In this document: positions 8,041-18,147 of the stretch, piece by piece
Position numbering within the stretch: position 1 is the first letter of the stretch
Layout of the letters: every line of letters begins with the position of its first letter
DNA from: JANQJA01 sp040880285
Lineage (GTDB): Bacteria > Pseudomonadota > Gammaproteobacteria > Pseudomonadales > Azotimanducaceae
Assembly: GCA_040880285.1 (NCBI GenBank)
Contig: JBBDIT010000021.1
Span: 1 to 64,000, forward strand
Direction of reading: 5' to 3'
Length of the DNA: 64,000 nt
Program-made: the position numbers and the translations under genes
Notes under the pieces: generated by a model
Told to the model about the DNA's origin: nothing
The model's database searches: none
What the model saw: the letters and a program-made list of their open reading frames with translations, nothing else

Positions 8041-9392
8041 TCTTCCTGCTCTTTTGACTGATCTGGGCTGGTGCCGTAACGCTGAAATTTGCTTTCATCA
8101 TTACGCCGCCGCAACTGTTCCAGTTTTTCCTTGATTTGTATTTCCAGCCCTCGTGCGACGGGCTCATAGTAGCGCGTATTCGCCAGTTCTTCCGGGAAGT
8201 AGGATTCACCTGGTACGAAAGCGTCATCAAAATTGTGGGCATATTGATAGTCTGCGCCATAGCCCATATTTTTCATCAAGGTGGTTGGGGCGTTACGGAT
8301 GTGCATGGGCACATCATAGGACGGCTTGCCAGCAGCGTCCTCCATCGCCAGACCCATGGCCTTGTAGACGGCGTTGCTCTTGGCGGCGGTGGCAAGGAAG
8401 ACGATCGCCTGGCCGATGGCAAGTTCACCTTCCGGACTGCCCAGCCTTTGCTGGACATCCCAGGCATTGAGCGCTATTTGCAACCCTCGTGGGTCCGCGT
8501 TGCCAATATCTTCACTCGCCATGCGTACCACTCTCCTGGCAACATAAAGTGGATCACAACCACCATCGAGCATCCTTGCGAACCAATAAAGTGCGGCATC
8601 TGGTGATGAGCCCCGGACCGCCTTGTGAAGAGCTGATATCTGTTCGTAGAAAAGATCGCCCCCTTTGTCGAAACGGCGGAATTCTGAACCAAGGACTTCA
8701 GCCAGGACCGCATCATCGATGCAGTCGTTGGTTGCCAGGTCCGATGCGACCTCTAACAGATTGAGTGCGCGCCGGGCATCACCGTCGGCAGAGATTGCAA
8801 GTTTGTCCAGGACTTCGTCGCTTACCTTGAGTGCACGTTGACCCAACCCACGAGTGCTGTCATTGAGCGCATTACGCATCACCCCTACCAGGTCTTGCGT
8901 CGCCAGTGACGTTAATTTATAGATCCTCGCCCGGGACAACAGCGCATTGTTGAGTTCAAAGGATGGATTCTCGGTCGTGGCACCGACAAAAATAACCGTT
9001 CCGTCTTCGACAAAAGGCAGGAAGGCGTCTTGCTGGGACTTGTTGAATCGATGTACTTCATCGACGAACAACAGCGTTTTCTTGCCACTGGATGCTTGCT
9101 GTTGTCTGGCAATATCGATGGCGTGGCGAATGTCCTTGACGCCCGCCAGTACTGCCGACAGGGCCTGGAAGTGCACCTGGCATACGCCTGCGATCATGCG
9201 TGCAATCGTGGTTTTTCCGACACCGGGCGGTCCCCACAGAATCATTGAGTGTAGACTACTCGAGGCTATCGCTTCTCGGAGGGGCTTGCCGGGAGCGAGC
9301 AAATGCTGCTGGCCCGCGAATTCATCGATTGTCGCTGGTCGCATGCGGGCAGCCAGCGGCTGATAGACAGGCTTGTCGTCGAAGAGGGACAT
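8037..9392 (-). CDS. rarA: Replication-associated recombination protein A (RarA/MgsA)
   Basis: A 451-aa AAA+ ATPase of the RarA/Mgs1/WRNIP1 family, related to clamp-loader subunits, acting at stalled replication forks. Walker A GPPGVGKTTIAR lies near residues 53-64, Walker B LLFVDEVHRF near 104-113, and sensor 1 around VGATTENPSFELN. The C-terminal third is the family's tetramerisation domain (RRVVRMASEDIGNADPR region). It starts two bases after the lolA stop and overlaps crcB by 4 nt, in the conserved lolA-rarA-crcB order. Confidence 0.97.
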   Translation of the reverse strand: MSLFDDKPVYQPLAARMRPATIDEFAGQQHLLAPGKPLREAIASSSLHSMILWGPPGVGKTTIARMIAGVCQVHFQALSAVLAGVKDIRHAIDIARQQQASSGKKTLLFVDEVHRFNKSQQDAFLPFVEDGTVIFVGATTENPSFELNNALLSRARIYKLTSLATQDLVGVMRNALNDSTRGLGQRALKVSDEVLDKLAISADGDARRALNLLEVASDLATNDCIDDAVLAEVLGSEFRRFDKGGDLFYEQISALHKAVRGSSPDAALYWFARMLDGGCDPLYVARRVVRMASEDIGNADPRGLQIALNAWDVQQRLGSPEGELAIGQAIVFLATAAKSNAVYKAMGLAMEDAAGKPSYDVPMHIRNAPTTLMKNMGYGADYQYAHNFDDAFVPGESYFPEELANTRYYEPVARGLEIQIKEKLEQLRRRNDESKFQRYGTSPDQSKEQEE

Positions 9393-9394
9393 TG

Positions 9395-10066
9395 TCAGTT
9401 GTGGACCGGTGCCCGGTCATCGATAACATCGACGCCCGGCGGTGGCTCGAACTGAAATCGGGATGACTCGATCGTTTCGTTGACGGTGACCTCGTCAAGT
9501 TCAATGCGGGTGCGTTGGCCGAGGCCATCAACGATGGTGATTGCCAACGGCGCTTGTTCCAGGAATTCGATGGATAGAGACTCAAACAAGCTGTCGGTCC
9601 CCTTTGGTACCAGCAAATAGTACTCAACCCTTTCGTCCTGGAAGTAGCTGACATCGAAGTCATCGGTGAGCTTGCCCGCATCACCACCCAATAGCAGGAT
9701 AGGCACCTGCTTGATGTCGTGTTCAAGATTCCGGATGACAACCTGCAACAGATCTTCGTCATAGGACCAGAAGCTGTTTCCGTCCGATACCAGCAATTGC
9801 GCGAACGGCGGGTCAGTTTCGATCAGGAATTTTGCGGGGCCCTCAAACCAGAGTCGACCCTGATTCTCCTGCAAACTGCGATTGCCGCTGTCGTGCGTGA
9901 TCTGGCTAAACGATGCCCTGATCGTCTTGATACTTGACAGTAAAGTATTCAATCGCTCACCGGGAGAGCCGGTACCATCATCTGACGCAGCAACCGGAAT
10001 CGACAGCAGTGTTGCCAGCAGGACGAAGGACAAGAGCGAATCGTTGATCTTACTCCGGTGGCGCAT
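9395..10066 (-). CDS. lolA: Outer-membrane lipoprotein carrier LolA
   Basis: About 223 aa, periplasmic chaperone that takes lipoproteins from LolCDE to LolB. The N-terminus is a signal peptide ending near VAASDD. The mature part has the LolA pattern IKTIRASFSQITHD, LWFEGPAKFLIETDPP and SDGNSFWSYDEDL. I prefer the ATG at 10066, preceded by GTGAGGT at a good distance, over the in-frame ATG at 10090. The chosen start overlaps the ftsK 3' end by 17 nt. ftsK-lolA-rarA is a standard neighbourhood. Confidence 0.94.
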   Translation of the reverse strand: MRHRSKINDSLLSFVLLATLLSIPVAASDDGTGSPGERLNTLLSSIKTIRASFSQITHDSGNRSLQENQGRLWFEGPAKFLIETDPPFAQLLVSDGNSFWSYDEDLLQVVIRNLEHDIKQVPILLLGGDAGKLTDDFDVSYFQDERVEYYLLVPKGTDSLFESLSIEFLEQAPLAITIVDGLGQRTRIELDEVTVNETIESSRFQFEPPPGVDVIDDRAPVHN

Positions 10067-12383
10067 TCGCCAATACCTCACGTGAACCATTACTGTTCAT
10101 CTCGCTGACCACGCCAGCTTGTTCCATGGTCTCGATCATGCGTGCGGCACGGTTATAACCAATACGAAGTTTACGCTGGACGGCAGAGATCGAGGCACGC
10201 CGTGTCTCTGTGACGAACTGGACTGCCTCGTCGTACAGCGGGTCTTGTTCATCGGTGTCATCGTCTCGTGCGTTTGCGGCAATCCCGGGGTAGAGTTCGC
10301 TATCGCTTCTGGATACGAGAATACCCTCAAGATAATTGGGCTGGCCCAGTTCCTTCCAGCTTTTAACGACGCGATGGACCTCGTCGTCATCGACAAACGC
10401 ACCATGTACACGAGCCGGTAGCGGCGAACCTGCAGGTAAGTACAGCATATCGCCGTGACCTAACAATTGTTCAGCACCGCCCTGGTCAAGGATCGTGCGT
10501 GAGTCAACTTTGGAAGAAACCTGAAAAGCGATTCGGGTTGGAATGTTTGCCTTGATCAGGCCGGTAATGACATCAACGGAAGGGCGTTGCGTTGCCAGGA
10601 TCAGGTGGATGCCAGCGGCCCTCGCCTTTTGCGCGATCCGCGCGATCAATTCCTCTACTTTTTTGCCGACGATCATCATCATGTCGGCAAACTCATCGAT
10701 GATCACGACAATATACGGTAGTGTTTCAAGATCCGGAGCCTCTTCACCTTCTTCATCCAGTGGTGACGGCTGCCACAGTGGATCCTTGATGGGCTTGCCG
10801 GCTTTTTCTGCATCCTTGACCTTGCGATTGAAGCCTCCGATATTCCTGACCCCCATGGCTGCCATCAATCGATAACGCCGTTCCATTTCGCCCACACACC
10901 ACCTGAGGGCATTGGCGGCATCCTTCATATCGGTGACCACGGGAGTCAACAAGTGTGGAATGCCCTCGTATACAGCGAGCTCCAACATTTTTGGGTCTAC
11001 CATGATAAGGCGAACATCTTCCGGCGATGCCTTGAACAGGATCGACAGGATCATCGCATTCAGGCCGACGGATTTACCCGAGCCAGTGGTGCCCGCTACC
11101 AGCATGTGCGGCATTTTCTGCAGATCCACGACAACCGGGTTGCCAGAGATGTCGTGCCCAAGCGCCAGACTCAGGGGTGAGGTGGAACTGTCGTAGGCGC
11201 GCGACTTCAGGACTTCGCTAAGTTGTACGATTTCACGATCCACGTTCGGGATTTCAATACCTATGTAGGGTTTACCAGGAATAACTTCGACCACGCGGAC
11301 CGAGATCACCGCCAGCGACCGCGCCAGATCCTTGACCAACCCTGAAATCCGGGAGACTTTGACGCCAGCAGCGGGTTGCACTTCAAATCGAGTGATGACC
11401 GGGCCCGGGTAGACTGCGACCACCTCAGCATCGACGTTGTAATCCTTGAGTTTGAGCTCCAGCAATCGTGACATGGCTTCAAGATCGTCCGCTGAATAAC
11501 CCTTCGTCGGATCTCGCTCGGCAGCATCCAGCAAGTGCAATGCCGGCAAGCCATCGATGGCGGAGACTTTGAACAGATTGCCCTGGCGCTCGCGTTCCAC
11601 CCGCTCGGATATTTCGGGTCTGGCCGGTGTAGTGGGCGCTTCAATTTTTACCGCTGGGCGATGTAAATTACGTTCGACCTGCTTTTCCAGAGCGACTCTT
11701 CGGTTTTCAGTCGATTGTCTGACGTCTCTTCTCTCTTCCCGAAAAGACTGGAACTTGAACCACCAATGTTTTCCCTGCTCAATCGCTTGCAGGACTCGCC
11801 GGCCGGTTGCATCCATAACCGCGAGCCAAGAGACATCAGCGAACGCGGTGAGCCCGAACAGGAAGCCGGCAAGTAATATCAGGGTCGCGCCAACATAACT
11901 AAAGGCTGGCTCTAACCATGCGAGAAGTTCAGAACCGAGGACGCCACCACTGCCTTGCCGCAGGACAAGGCCGCTCTCGTAGAAATGCATCGCCGCCAGA
12001 CCGGCACCAGCTGCAATCGTCAGGACAAAGCCAGTCGCCCGGAACACGAATAAGGGCCAGTTGAACGGACCACGGCGGTCACGTTCACGAAATAACTGGA
12101 ATGCCTGATACGCCAGCATCAGTGGAAATATAAAAGCGAGGTATCCGAACAGGAACAGCATCACGTCGGCAACCCAGGCACCACTCACGCCCACCAGGTT
12201 GCTGACTTGCTGGTTTTCGCCTGTGTAGCTCCAGCCAGGATCAGCAGGATCAAAGCTGAAAAGTGCCATGGACAGGTACAGGCACAACGCCACCACTGCA
12301 ATCAGACCACCTTCCTTCAGGCGGCGCTGGAGATGATCTTTCGAGATGTCCTCGGCGTCTGCTTTGGCCTTGGCTTGCGCCAC
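10050..12383 (-). CDS. ftsK: DNA translocase FtsK
   Basis: A 777-aa septal DNA pump that clears chromosome termini and activates XerCD at dif. The N-terminus (about 25-190) has four membrane helices that anchor it at the division septum. A short basic/charged linker (about 195-270) replaces the very long linker of E. coli. The motor follows, with Walker A GTTGSGKS near residues 429-436 and Walker B IVVIIDEFADMMM. A winged-helix gamma domain at the C-terminus (about 715-777, with KLRIGYNRAARMIETME) reads KOPS. It is divergent from the PA4642-family gene. Confidence 0.97.
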   Translation of the reverse strand: MAQAKAKADAEDISKDHLQRRLKEGGLIAVVALCLYLSMALFSFDPADPGWSYTGENQQVSNLVGVSGAWVADVMLFLFGYLAFIFPLMLAYQAFQLFRERDRRGPFNWPLFVFRATGFVLTIAAGAGLAAMHFYESGLVLRQGSGGVLGSELLAWLEPAFSYVGATLILLAGFLFGLTAFADVSWLAVMDATGRRVLQAIEQGKHWWFKFQSFREERRDVRQSTENRRVALEKQVERNLHRPAVKIEAPTTPARPEISERVERERQGNLFKVSAIDGLPALHLLDAAERDPTKGYSADDLEAMSRLLELKLKDYNVDAEVVAVYPGPVITRFEVQPAAGVKVSRISGLVKDLARSLAVISVRVVEVIPGKPYIGIEIPNVDREIVQLSEVLKSRAYDSSTSPLSLALGHDISGNPVVVDLQKMPHMLVAGTTGSGKSVGLNAMILSILFKASPEDVRLIMVDPKMLELAVYEGIPHLLTPVVTDMKDAANALRWCVGEMERRYRLMAAMGVRNIGGFNRKVKDAEKAGKPIKDPLWQPSPLDEEGEEAPDLETLPYIVVIIDEFADMMMIVGKKVEELIARIAQKARAAGIHLILATQRPSVDVITGLIKANIPTRIAFQVSSKVDSRTILDQGGAEQLLGHGDMLYLPAGSPLPARVHGAFVDDDEVHRVVKSWKELGQPNYLEGILVSRSDSELYPGIAANARDDDTDEQDPLYDEAVQFVTETRRASISAVQRKLRIGYNRAARMIETMEQAGVVSEMNSNGSREVLANAPPE

Positions 12384-12547
12384 CTACCCCTCCTAATGAT
12401 TTTCTTTATGAATCAAACCCTTACATAATATATCGGGAACCAGGTTTTATAAATCGTTTTGTTGTCTTTCTCTACCCGTGCACGCAAGGGTCCTGTATCA
12501 TTTGGCCCTTTTTCAACGCAGCCCCAACCTGCGGGAGACAGCCACAC

Positions 12548-12838
12548 ATGGCCGGACCATCTCAACCCTCCGTAACCGACGAAGTCTGGGATGATGACCG
12601 CGTCAAAAGTTTCCTCGCCATAGAACCTTACGGTGACGAGTCAGCTGACTTTCATGTACTGCTTAAAGCTTATCGTGGCATGCGACCGAATGACTTTGAA
12701 CGTTTTCTCAAATTTTTTATTGCGGCGGGCCGCGACGTAAATGCGCGCGACAAACAGGGTCGAACTCTCTGGAACATCATCGTAGATCATCGCCAGGGCG
12801 CGGATTTTGTTGCCATCATGAAAAAATTAACCGGTTGA
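12548..12838 (+). CDS. PA4642-family protein
   Basis: A 96-aa soluble protein matching the small PA4642 family of Pseudomonas and relatives: SFLAIEPYG near the start, then FHVLLKAYRGMRPNDFERFLKFF and a GRDVNARDKQGRTLW segment. The last part resembles a single ankyrin-like turn. No function is established. I chose the ATG at 12548 because a GGGAGA Shine-Dalgarno precedes it and the upstream in-frame extension does not look like protein. It is divergent from ftsK and 127 nt before trxB. Confidence 0.85.
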   Translation: MAGPSQPSVTDEVWDDDRVKSFLAIEPYGDESADFHVLLKAYRGMRPNDFERFLKFFIAAGRDVNARDKQGRTLWNIIVDHRQGADFVAIMKKLTG

Positions 12839-12964
12839 AACCTACCGGAAAACCGTTGACTGCGACATTATAGTGGGCACGGACCGGCCGGATACAAGTG
12901 AATATTGTCCCGGATCTTCAGTTTTCTTGAACCAATCTTCTAACTCACTGAATTGTAGATAAAA

Positions 12965-13915
12965 ATGGAAGAAGTACACCACAAGCTCCTCATCCTCGGT
13001 TCAGGACCGGCCGGGCTTTCAGCCGCTATCTATGCAGCGCGTGCCAACCTTGAACCGGTTGTGATCACCGGCATTGAAACCGGTGGCCAGTTGACTACCA
13101 CCACCGATGTGGACAATTGGCCAGGCGATGTCGAGGGTCTACAGGGACCGGACTTGATGGCTCGGATGCAAAAGCACGCAGAAAGATTTGATACCAGAAT
13201 CGTGTTCGACCACATCAACAAGGCCGAACTGGCAACTCCTCCATTTCGGTTGCATGGCGACCAGGCAATCTATACCTGCGATGCGTTAATCATCGCGACG
13301 GGTGCCTCGGCTAAATACCTGGGATTACCTTCAGAGGAAGCCTACAAAGGTAAGGGGGTAAGTGCTTGCGCAACCTGCGACGGTTTTTTTTACAAGAACC
13401 AGCGGGTTGCCGTGATAGGAGGCGGCAATACGGCATTGGAAGAAGCATTGTACCTGGCCAACATCGCCAAAGAAGTCATTCTGGTTCACCGCAGGGACAA
13501 ATTCCGGGGCGAGAAAATTTTGCAAGACCGGGTGATGGAAAGAGAGAACATCCGGATCGAATGGGACCATGTCCTCGAAGAAGTGCTGGGTGATGATATG
13601 GGGGTCAACGGCATATGCATCGCGCATAAGTCGACAGGGGCAAAAAAGGAATATGTACTGCAAGGCGTGTTTATTGCTATCGGGCATGACCCGAATACCA
13701 GCATCTTCGCTGACCAGCTTGAGATGAACAATGGGTACATCAATATTCGCTCGGGTCTTACCGGAAACGCCACTGCCACCAGCGTGCCTGGCGTGTTTGC
13801 TGCCGGTGACGTTGCCGATCAGATCTACCGCCAGGCAGTGACGTCGGCAGGATTCGGCTGCATGGCGGCGCTCGATGCGGAAAAGTACCTGGATGAGCTG
13901 GAAGCCGAAGCTTAG
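12965..13915 (+). CDS. trxB: Thioredoxin reductase
   Basis: A 316-aa FAD/NADPH flavoenzyme that reduces thioredoxin. FAD-binding ILGSGPAGLSAAIYAAR lies at about 10-26. The redox-active C135-A-T-C138 is in GVSACATCDGFF. The NADPH motif VIGGGNTALEEA follows, with the C-terminal FAD motif VFAAGDVAD. Length matches E. coli TrxB (321 aa). In this region trxB precedes aat and bpt, as commonly seen. It can supply electrons for the APS reductase encoded at 48961. Confidence 0.97.
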   Translation: MEEVHHKLLILGSGPAGLSAAIYAARANLEPVVITGIETGGQLTTTTDVDNWPGDVEGLQGPDLMARMQKHAERFDTRIVFDHINKAELATPPFRLHGDQAIYTCDALIIATGASAKYLGLPSEEAYKGKGVSACATCDGFFYKNQRVAVIGGGNTALEEALYLANIAKEVILVHRRDKFRGEKILQDRVMERENIRIEWDHVLEEVLGDDMGVNGICIAHKSTGAKKEYVLQGVFIAIGHDPNTSIFADQLEMNNGYINIRSGLTGNATATSVPGVFAAGDVADQIYRQAVTSAGFGCMAALDAEKYLDELEAEA

Positions 13916-13972
13916 GCGACTGGCTTACCGCATGCTGCTGGTCGTAAGTCTTCTCCCTACAGGCTCGATCGA

Positions 13973-14686
13973 ATGAAACAGATCAAGTGGCTGGATGCGG
14001 ATTCCCTGGAATTTCCACCGCTCGATGAAGCACTGGCGGAGCCTGATGGTTTGCTGGCTGCCGGTGGAGACCTGTCCCCGGAACGCTTGTTGCTCGCCTA
14101 CAAGTCTGGAATCTTCCCCTGGTATGAGGAAGGCCAGCCGATCCTTTGGTGGTCTCCGGATCCGCGCGCGATTGTATTTCCGCAAAATGTCAGGATAACC
14201 CGTAGCCTGAACCGTACATTGCGCAGCGGCGAGTTCGAGATACGAATCGATACACGGTTCGAGGAGGTTCTCAATCATTGCAGTGAACCACGGGCTTATA
14301 CCGATGGTACCTGGATCACCGACGAGATGAAGACGGCCTACAATCACCTGTTTCAGCTCGGCTATGCCCATTCCGTGGAGACGTTCGTGCGGGATGAACT
14401 GGTTGGTGGCTTGTATGGAGTCGGTATAGGATCAATATTCTTTGGCGAATCCATGTTCCACCATCAGACCGATGCATCAAAAGTTGCCTTCGCCTGGTTA
14501 TGTCGGCTACTGCAGCAGGAGCGATGTCCCCTGATTGACTGCCAGGTCGGAAACGCGCACCTGACCAGCCTGGGAGCGATTCATATCCCACGTAAACGAT
14601 TTGAGACTTATATTGCGCGGTACTGCGCTCATAACGCTCATCAGATCGCCTGGGATGCCCTCCCATCTCGTATTGGCGCATGGTAA
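13973..14686 (+). CDS. aat: Leucyl/phenylalanyl-tRNA--protein transferase
   Basis: A 237-aa enzyme of the N-degron pathway that attaches Leu or Phe from aminoacyl-tRNA to N-terminal Lys/Arg substrates. Recognisable are FPPLDEALAEPDGLLAAGGDL, the block GIFPWYEEGQPILWWSPDPR, and GESMFHHQTDASKVAF. The products are recognised by ClpS and degraded by ClpAP, both encoded 1.5-4 kb away on the other strand. It is followed after 26 nt by bpt, so the two transferases form one operon. Confidence 0.97.
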   Translation: MKQIKWLDADSLEFPPLDEALAEPDGLLAAGGDLSPERLLLAYKSGIFPWYEEGQPILWWSPDPRAIVFPQNVRITRSLNRTLRSGEFEIRIDTRFEEVLNHCSEPRAYTDGTWITDEMKTAYNHLFQLGYAHSVETFVRDELVGGLYGVGIGSIFFGESMFHHQTDASKVAFAWLCRLLQQERCPLIDCQVGNAHLTSLGAIHIPRKRFETYIARYCAHNAHQIAWDALPSRIGAW

Positions 14687-14712
14687 CGTGGGCAGGTTGG
14701 AGGGTACCCTAA

Positions 14713-15432
14713 ATGACGTCGCTGGCTGAACTCAGGTTTTTTACCACACCTGCACACGACTGTAGTTACCTTGACGGACGTGAAGCCATTACTTTGTTTG
14801 CAGATCCGCTTGCACCTATTGATAAAAAACTCTACTCAGCGCTATCGGAGGTCGGCTTTCGACGTAGTGGCAATCACATTTATCGACCCTATTGTCAGCA
14901 TTGTTCTGCCTGTATTCCCGTGCGCCTGCCGGTAGCTCGCTTCAAGGCGGACCGGCGCCAACGCCGAATCAGGAACAGAAATGAAGACCTGTCTGTGATC
15001 CGCACGATGCCGCATAGCAGTGACGAATATTTTGGTTTGTACGAGCGTTACATCAATGCGCGCCACGCCGATGGTGATATGCACCCTGCCGACACGGCGC
15101 AATTTGAATCCTTTCTGGTGGATGGTCGCCCAGAGGCCGTGTTTTTTGAGTTCCGCTGCGGTCACACCTTGCTGGCTGTGGCAGTGGTCGATGAGTTGCT
15201 GAATGGCCTGTCAGCCATCTATACCTTCTTTGAACCGGACGAAGACAAAAGGAGTCTGGGCGTTTTTGCGATCCTTTGGCTAATCGAAGAAGTTCAGCGG
15301 ATGGACTTGCGCCATCTGTACCTGGGCTATTGGATCAAGCAATGCCAGAAGATGAGTTACAAGATGGATTACCAACCCATCGAGATGTTTGTCAATAATC
15401 TCTGGATCGATTCAGACCCACTATCGCCGTGA
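14713..15432 (+). CDS. bpt: Aspartate/glutamate leucyltransferase (Bpt, ATE-related)
   Basis: A 239-aa member of the arginyltransferase-related family. Bacterial Bpt attaches leucine to N-terminal Asp or Glu, turning them into ClpS substrates. The N-terminus holds the cysteine region YCQHCSACIPVRLPV seen in ATE1/Bpt. The C-terminal GNAT-like half includes IYTFFEPDEDKRSLGVF and the YLGYWIKQCQKMSYK region. It is co-directional with aat and 90 nt before infA. E. coli lacks this gene; aat-bpt-infA is common in Pseudomonas-like lineages. Confidence 0.94.
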   Translation: MTSLAELRFFTTPAHDCSYLDGREAITLFADPLAPIDKKLYSALSEVGFRRSGNHIYRPYCQHCSACIPVRLPVARFKADRRQRRIRNRNEDLSVIRTMPHSSDEYFGLYERYINARHADGDMHPADTAQFESFLVDGRPEAVFFEFRCGHTLLAVAVVDELLNGLSAIYTFFEPDEDKRSLGVFAILWLIEEVQRMDLRHLYLGYWIKQCQKMSYKMDYQPIEMFVNNLWIDSDPLSP

Positions 15433-15522
15433 TCTGGCCGAGTACATCATTTTTGCTTAAAGTCGTCGATTGAGGCAAAATGCACGCCGTTTCACACACT
15501 AGGGTCCCCATCGAGGAACTGA

Positions 15523-15738
15523 ATGGCGAAGGAAGAATCCATCCAGATGACCGGCACGGTCGTCGACACATTACCCAACACGATGTTCAGGGTAGAACTT
15601 GAGAATGGGCATGTCGTAACTGCCCATATCTCCGGAAAGATGCGCAAGAATTACATCAAGATATTGACCGGCGACAAAGTCAGGGTCGAGCTGACGCCTT
15701 ATGATTTGACCAAAGGTCGAATCACCTTCCGCGAATAA
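15523..15738 (+). CDS. infA: Translation initiation factor IF-1
   Basis: A 71-aa S1/OB-fold protein, the exact size of bacterial IF-1. It binds the ribosomal A site during initiation. Diagnostic segments are TVVDTLPNTMFRVELENGH, HISGKMRKNYIKIL and DKVRVELTPYDLTKGRI. A GAGGAACTGA ribosome binding site precedes the ATG. It is convergent with clpA, with only 11 nt between the stops. Confidence 0.98.
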   Translation: MAKEESIQMTGTVVDTLPNTMFRVELENGHVVTAHISGKMRKNYIKILTGDKVRVELTPYDLTKGRITFRE

Positions 15739-15749
15739 TCCTTAAACGA

Positions 15750-18017
15750 TCAGGCAGGAGCCTTGGTTGGTTCCTCAATATCCAGGTACAGGTCATCGTC
15801 TTTGACTGTGACATGCACCACGCCGCCATTGTTAGACAGTTTCCCAAACAGGATATCTTCAGCCAGCTCTTTCTTGATTTTGGTTTGAATCAAGCGCTGC
15901 ATCGGGCGTGCACCCATGGATTGGTCATAACCATGCTCGGCCAACCACACCCTGGCTTCAGGTTTTACATCCAGGGTAACTTTCTTGTTGTCCAGCTGAA
16001 CCTGGACTTCAACCAGGAACTTGTCAACAACAGTCATAATCACATCTTCCGACAGTGAATTAAACTGGATAATACTGTCGAGGCGGTTCCTGAATTCCGG
16101 CGTAAACATTTTCTTCAGCGTTTCCATGCCATCACTGGAATGGTCCTGATGCTGGAACCCGATCGATGACCTTGTCATTTCCTGGGCGCCGGCATTGGTG
16201 GTCATAACGAGCACAACATTCCTGAAATCTGCCGCCCTGCCATTGTTGTCAGTCAACTTACCGTGGTCCATGACCTGCAGCAGCAGGTTGAAAACTTCCG
16301 GGTGTGCTTTTTCGACTTCATCAAGTAGCAGCACACAGTGTGGGTGTTTGGTGATCTCTTCGGTTAGCAGGCCACCTTGATCGTAACCGATATAGCCAGG
16401 TGGTGCGCCGATCAAGCGGGAAACCGTATGCCGTTCCATATATTCGGACATATCAAACCTGACCAGGTCCACACCCATAATTCTTGCGAGTTGCCGACAA
16501 ACTTCTGTTTTACCGACACCAGTGGGGCCCGCAAACAGGAAGGAGCCAATGGGTTTTTCACCTTCTTTGAGACCAGCACGAGACAACTTGATGGCGCTGG
16601 ACAGTGTATCGATGGCTTCATTCTGACCGAAGATGACCATCTTCAAGTTCTTGTCGAGATCTCGCAACGACTGTTTGTCTGAGGCAGACACGCTTGCCGG
16701 CGGTATCCGCGCAATTTTCGCCACCATCTTCTCAACGTCCGAGACACTGATTTGTTTCTTGCGTTTTGATGGTGGCTGCAGTTGCTGGTAGGCGCCCACC
16801 TCATCGATCACGTCAATTGCCTTGTCTGGCATGAAACGATCATTGATATACTTGCTCGCAAGCTCCGCGGCAACTCGAAGCGCACGGTCCGTGTACTTGA
16901 GATGATGGTGTTCTTCAAACCTGGTTTTAAGCCCTTTCAGGATCTGATAGGTATCCTCGATGCTGGGTTCGGAGACGTCAATCTTCTGGAACCGACGTGA
17001 AAGCGCCCTGTCCTTGTCAAATATGCCACGGTATTCCTGATAAGTCGTTGACCCCATACATCGGATCTCGCCGGAGGCCAGCAATGGTTTTAGCAGGTTG
17101 GACGCGTCCATCACACCGCCAGAGGCAGCGCCTGCACCGATGATGGTGTGAATTTCATCAATAAAGAGAATCTGGTTGTCTTTTTTCGTGAGTTCTGCGA
17201 GCAGGGTTTTGAGGCGCTTTTCAAAGTCGCCGCGATATTTGGTACCTGCGAGCAGCGCACCCATATCAAGGGCATGCACGGTGCTGTCCTTGATAACGTC
17301 CGGGACATTGCCGTCGACGATCATTTTTGCAAGGCCCTCGGCAATGGCGGTCTTGCCTACACCCGACTCGCCCACCAGCAGCGGGTTATTTTTCCGGCGC
17401 CGTGACAGGATCTGGATCACCCGTTCAATTTCATCGGCACGGCCCACCAGGGGATCGATCACGCCCTTGCGGGCCTGCTCATTCAGGTTGGTTGCGAAAC
17501 TCTCCAGTGAACTCGGGCTATGGTCTTCCTCACCCCCATCTTCATCGATGTTACCCACGGATTCCGGTTCGTCGTGGTTGGCGACCTTGGGGGTACCGTG
17601 GGCGATGTAATTGACCACGTCAATCCGGTTTACGTCCTGTTGTTTCAAGATATAAACCGCATGGCTTTCTTGCTCGCTGAAGATGGCAACCAGTACGCTT
17701 GCGCCGGTCACTTCCTTCTTGCCGCTGGATTGGACGTGAAACACAGCGCGTTGCAGGACGCGTTGAAATCCGAGCGTGGGTTGGGTCTCGCGGTTCGATT
17801 CATTCTTTGGAATCAACGGTGTCGTGGCGTCGAGAAACTCACTCAGTTCCTGGCGTAGCTTTTCAATATCTGCGCCACAGGCCCGGAGCACATCCGCGGC
17901 GACTGCATTGTCCAGCAAGGCAAGCAGCAGGTGCTCAACGGACATCAGCTCATGCCGTTTCGCCCGTGCATCCTTGAACGCCAGGTTTAAAGTTACTTCC
18001 AGGTCTCTACTTAGCAT
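15750..18017 (-). CDS. clpA: ATP-dependent Clp protease ATPase subunit ClpA
   Basis: A 755-aa double-ring AAA+ unfoldase of the ClpAP protease. An N-terminal Clp repeat domain (about 1-140) docks ClpS. D1 has Walker A VGESGVGKTAIAEG, and D2 has GPTGVGKTEVCRQ with Walker B CVLLLDEVEKAHPEV. A SSIGFQ-type region and the short C-terminal small domain follow. Length matches E. coli ClpA (758 aa). It lies 130 nt downstream of clpS; with aat and bpt opposite, the window holds most of the N-degron pathway. Confidence 0.98.
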   Translation of the reverse strand: MLSRDLEVTLNLAFKDARAKRHELMSVEHLLLALLDNAVAADVLRACGADIEKLRQELSEFLDATTPLIPKNESNRETQPTLGFQRVLQRAVFHVQSSGKKEVTGASVLVAIFSEQESHAVYILKQQDVNRIDVVNYIAHGTPKVANHDEPESVGNIDEDGGEEDHSPSSLESFATNLNEQARKGVIDPLVGRADEIERVIQILSRRRKNNPLLVGESGVGKTAIAEGLAKMIVDGNVPDVIKDSTVHALDMGALLAGTKYRGDFEKRLKTLLAELTKKDNQILFIDEIHTIIGAGAASGGVMDASNLLKPLLASGEIRCMGSTTYQEYRGIFDKDRALSRRFQKIDVSEPSIEDTYQILKGLKTRFEEHHHLKYTDRALRVAAELASKYINDRFMPDKAIDVIDEVGAYQQLQPPSKRKKQISVSDVEKMVAKIARIPPASVSASDKQSLRDLDKNLKMVIFGQNEAIDTLSSAIKLSRAGLKEGEKPIGSFLFAGPTGVGKTEVCRQLARIMGVDLVRFDMSEYMERHTVSRLIGAPPGYIGYDQGGLLTEEITKHPHCVLLLDEVEKAHPEVFNLLLQVMDHGKLTDNNGRAADFRNVVLVMTTNAGAQEMTRSSIGFQHQDHSSDGMETLKKMFTPEFRNRLDSIIQFNSLSEDVIMTVVDKFLVEVQVQLDNKKVTLDVKPEARVWLAEHGYDQSMGARPMQRLIQTKIKKELAEDILFGKLSNNGGVVHVTVKDDDLYLDIEEPTKAPA

Positions 18018-18147
18018 ATGTCGCCCTGCTTAACGCGTCGGCTCGCTGCCGACATTCAATTACCAGTTGATTAGACCGTAATTTCAATTACTTTACTCCG
18101 CTCTTCGATCCAAACACAGTCATTTGGGTGCAGGCGGCACTCCAATT

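Noticed and set aside
12263..12547. 95-residue N-terminal extension of the PA4642-family protein
   Set aside because: The extension overlaps the ftsK start region, lacks protein-like composition, and the internal ATG at 12548 has a good ribosome binding site and matches the family length.
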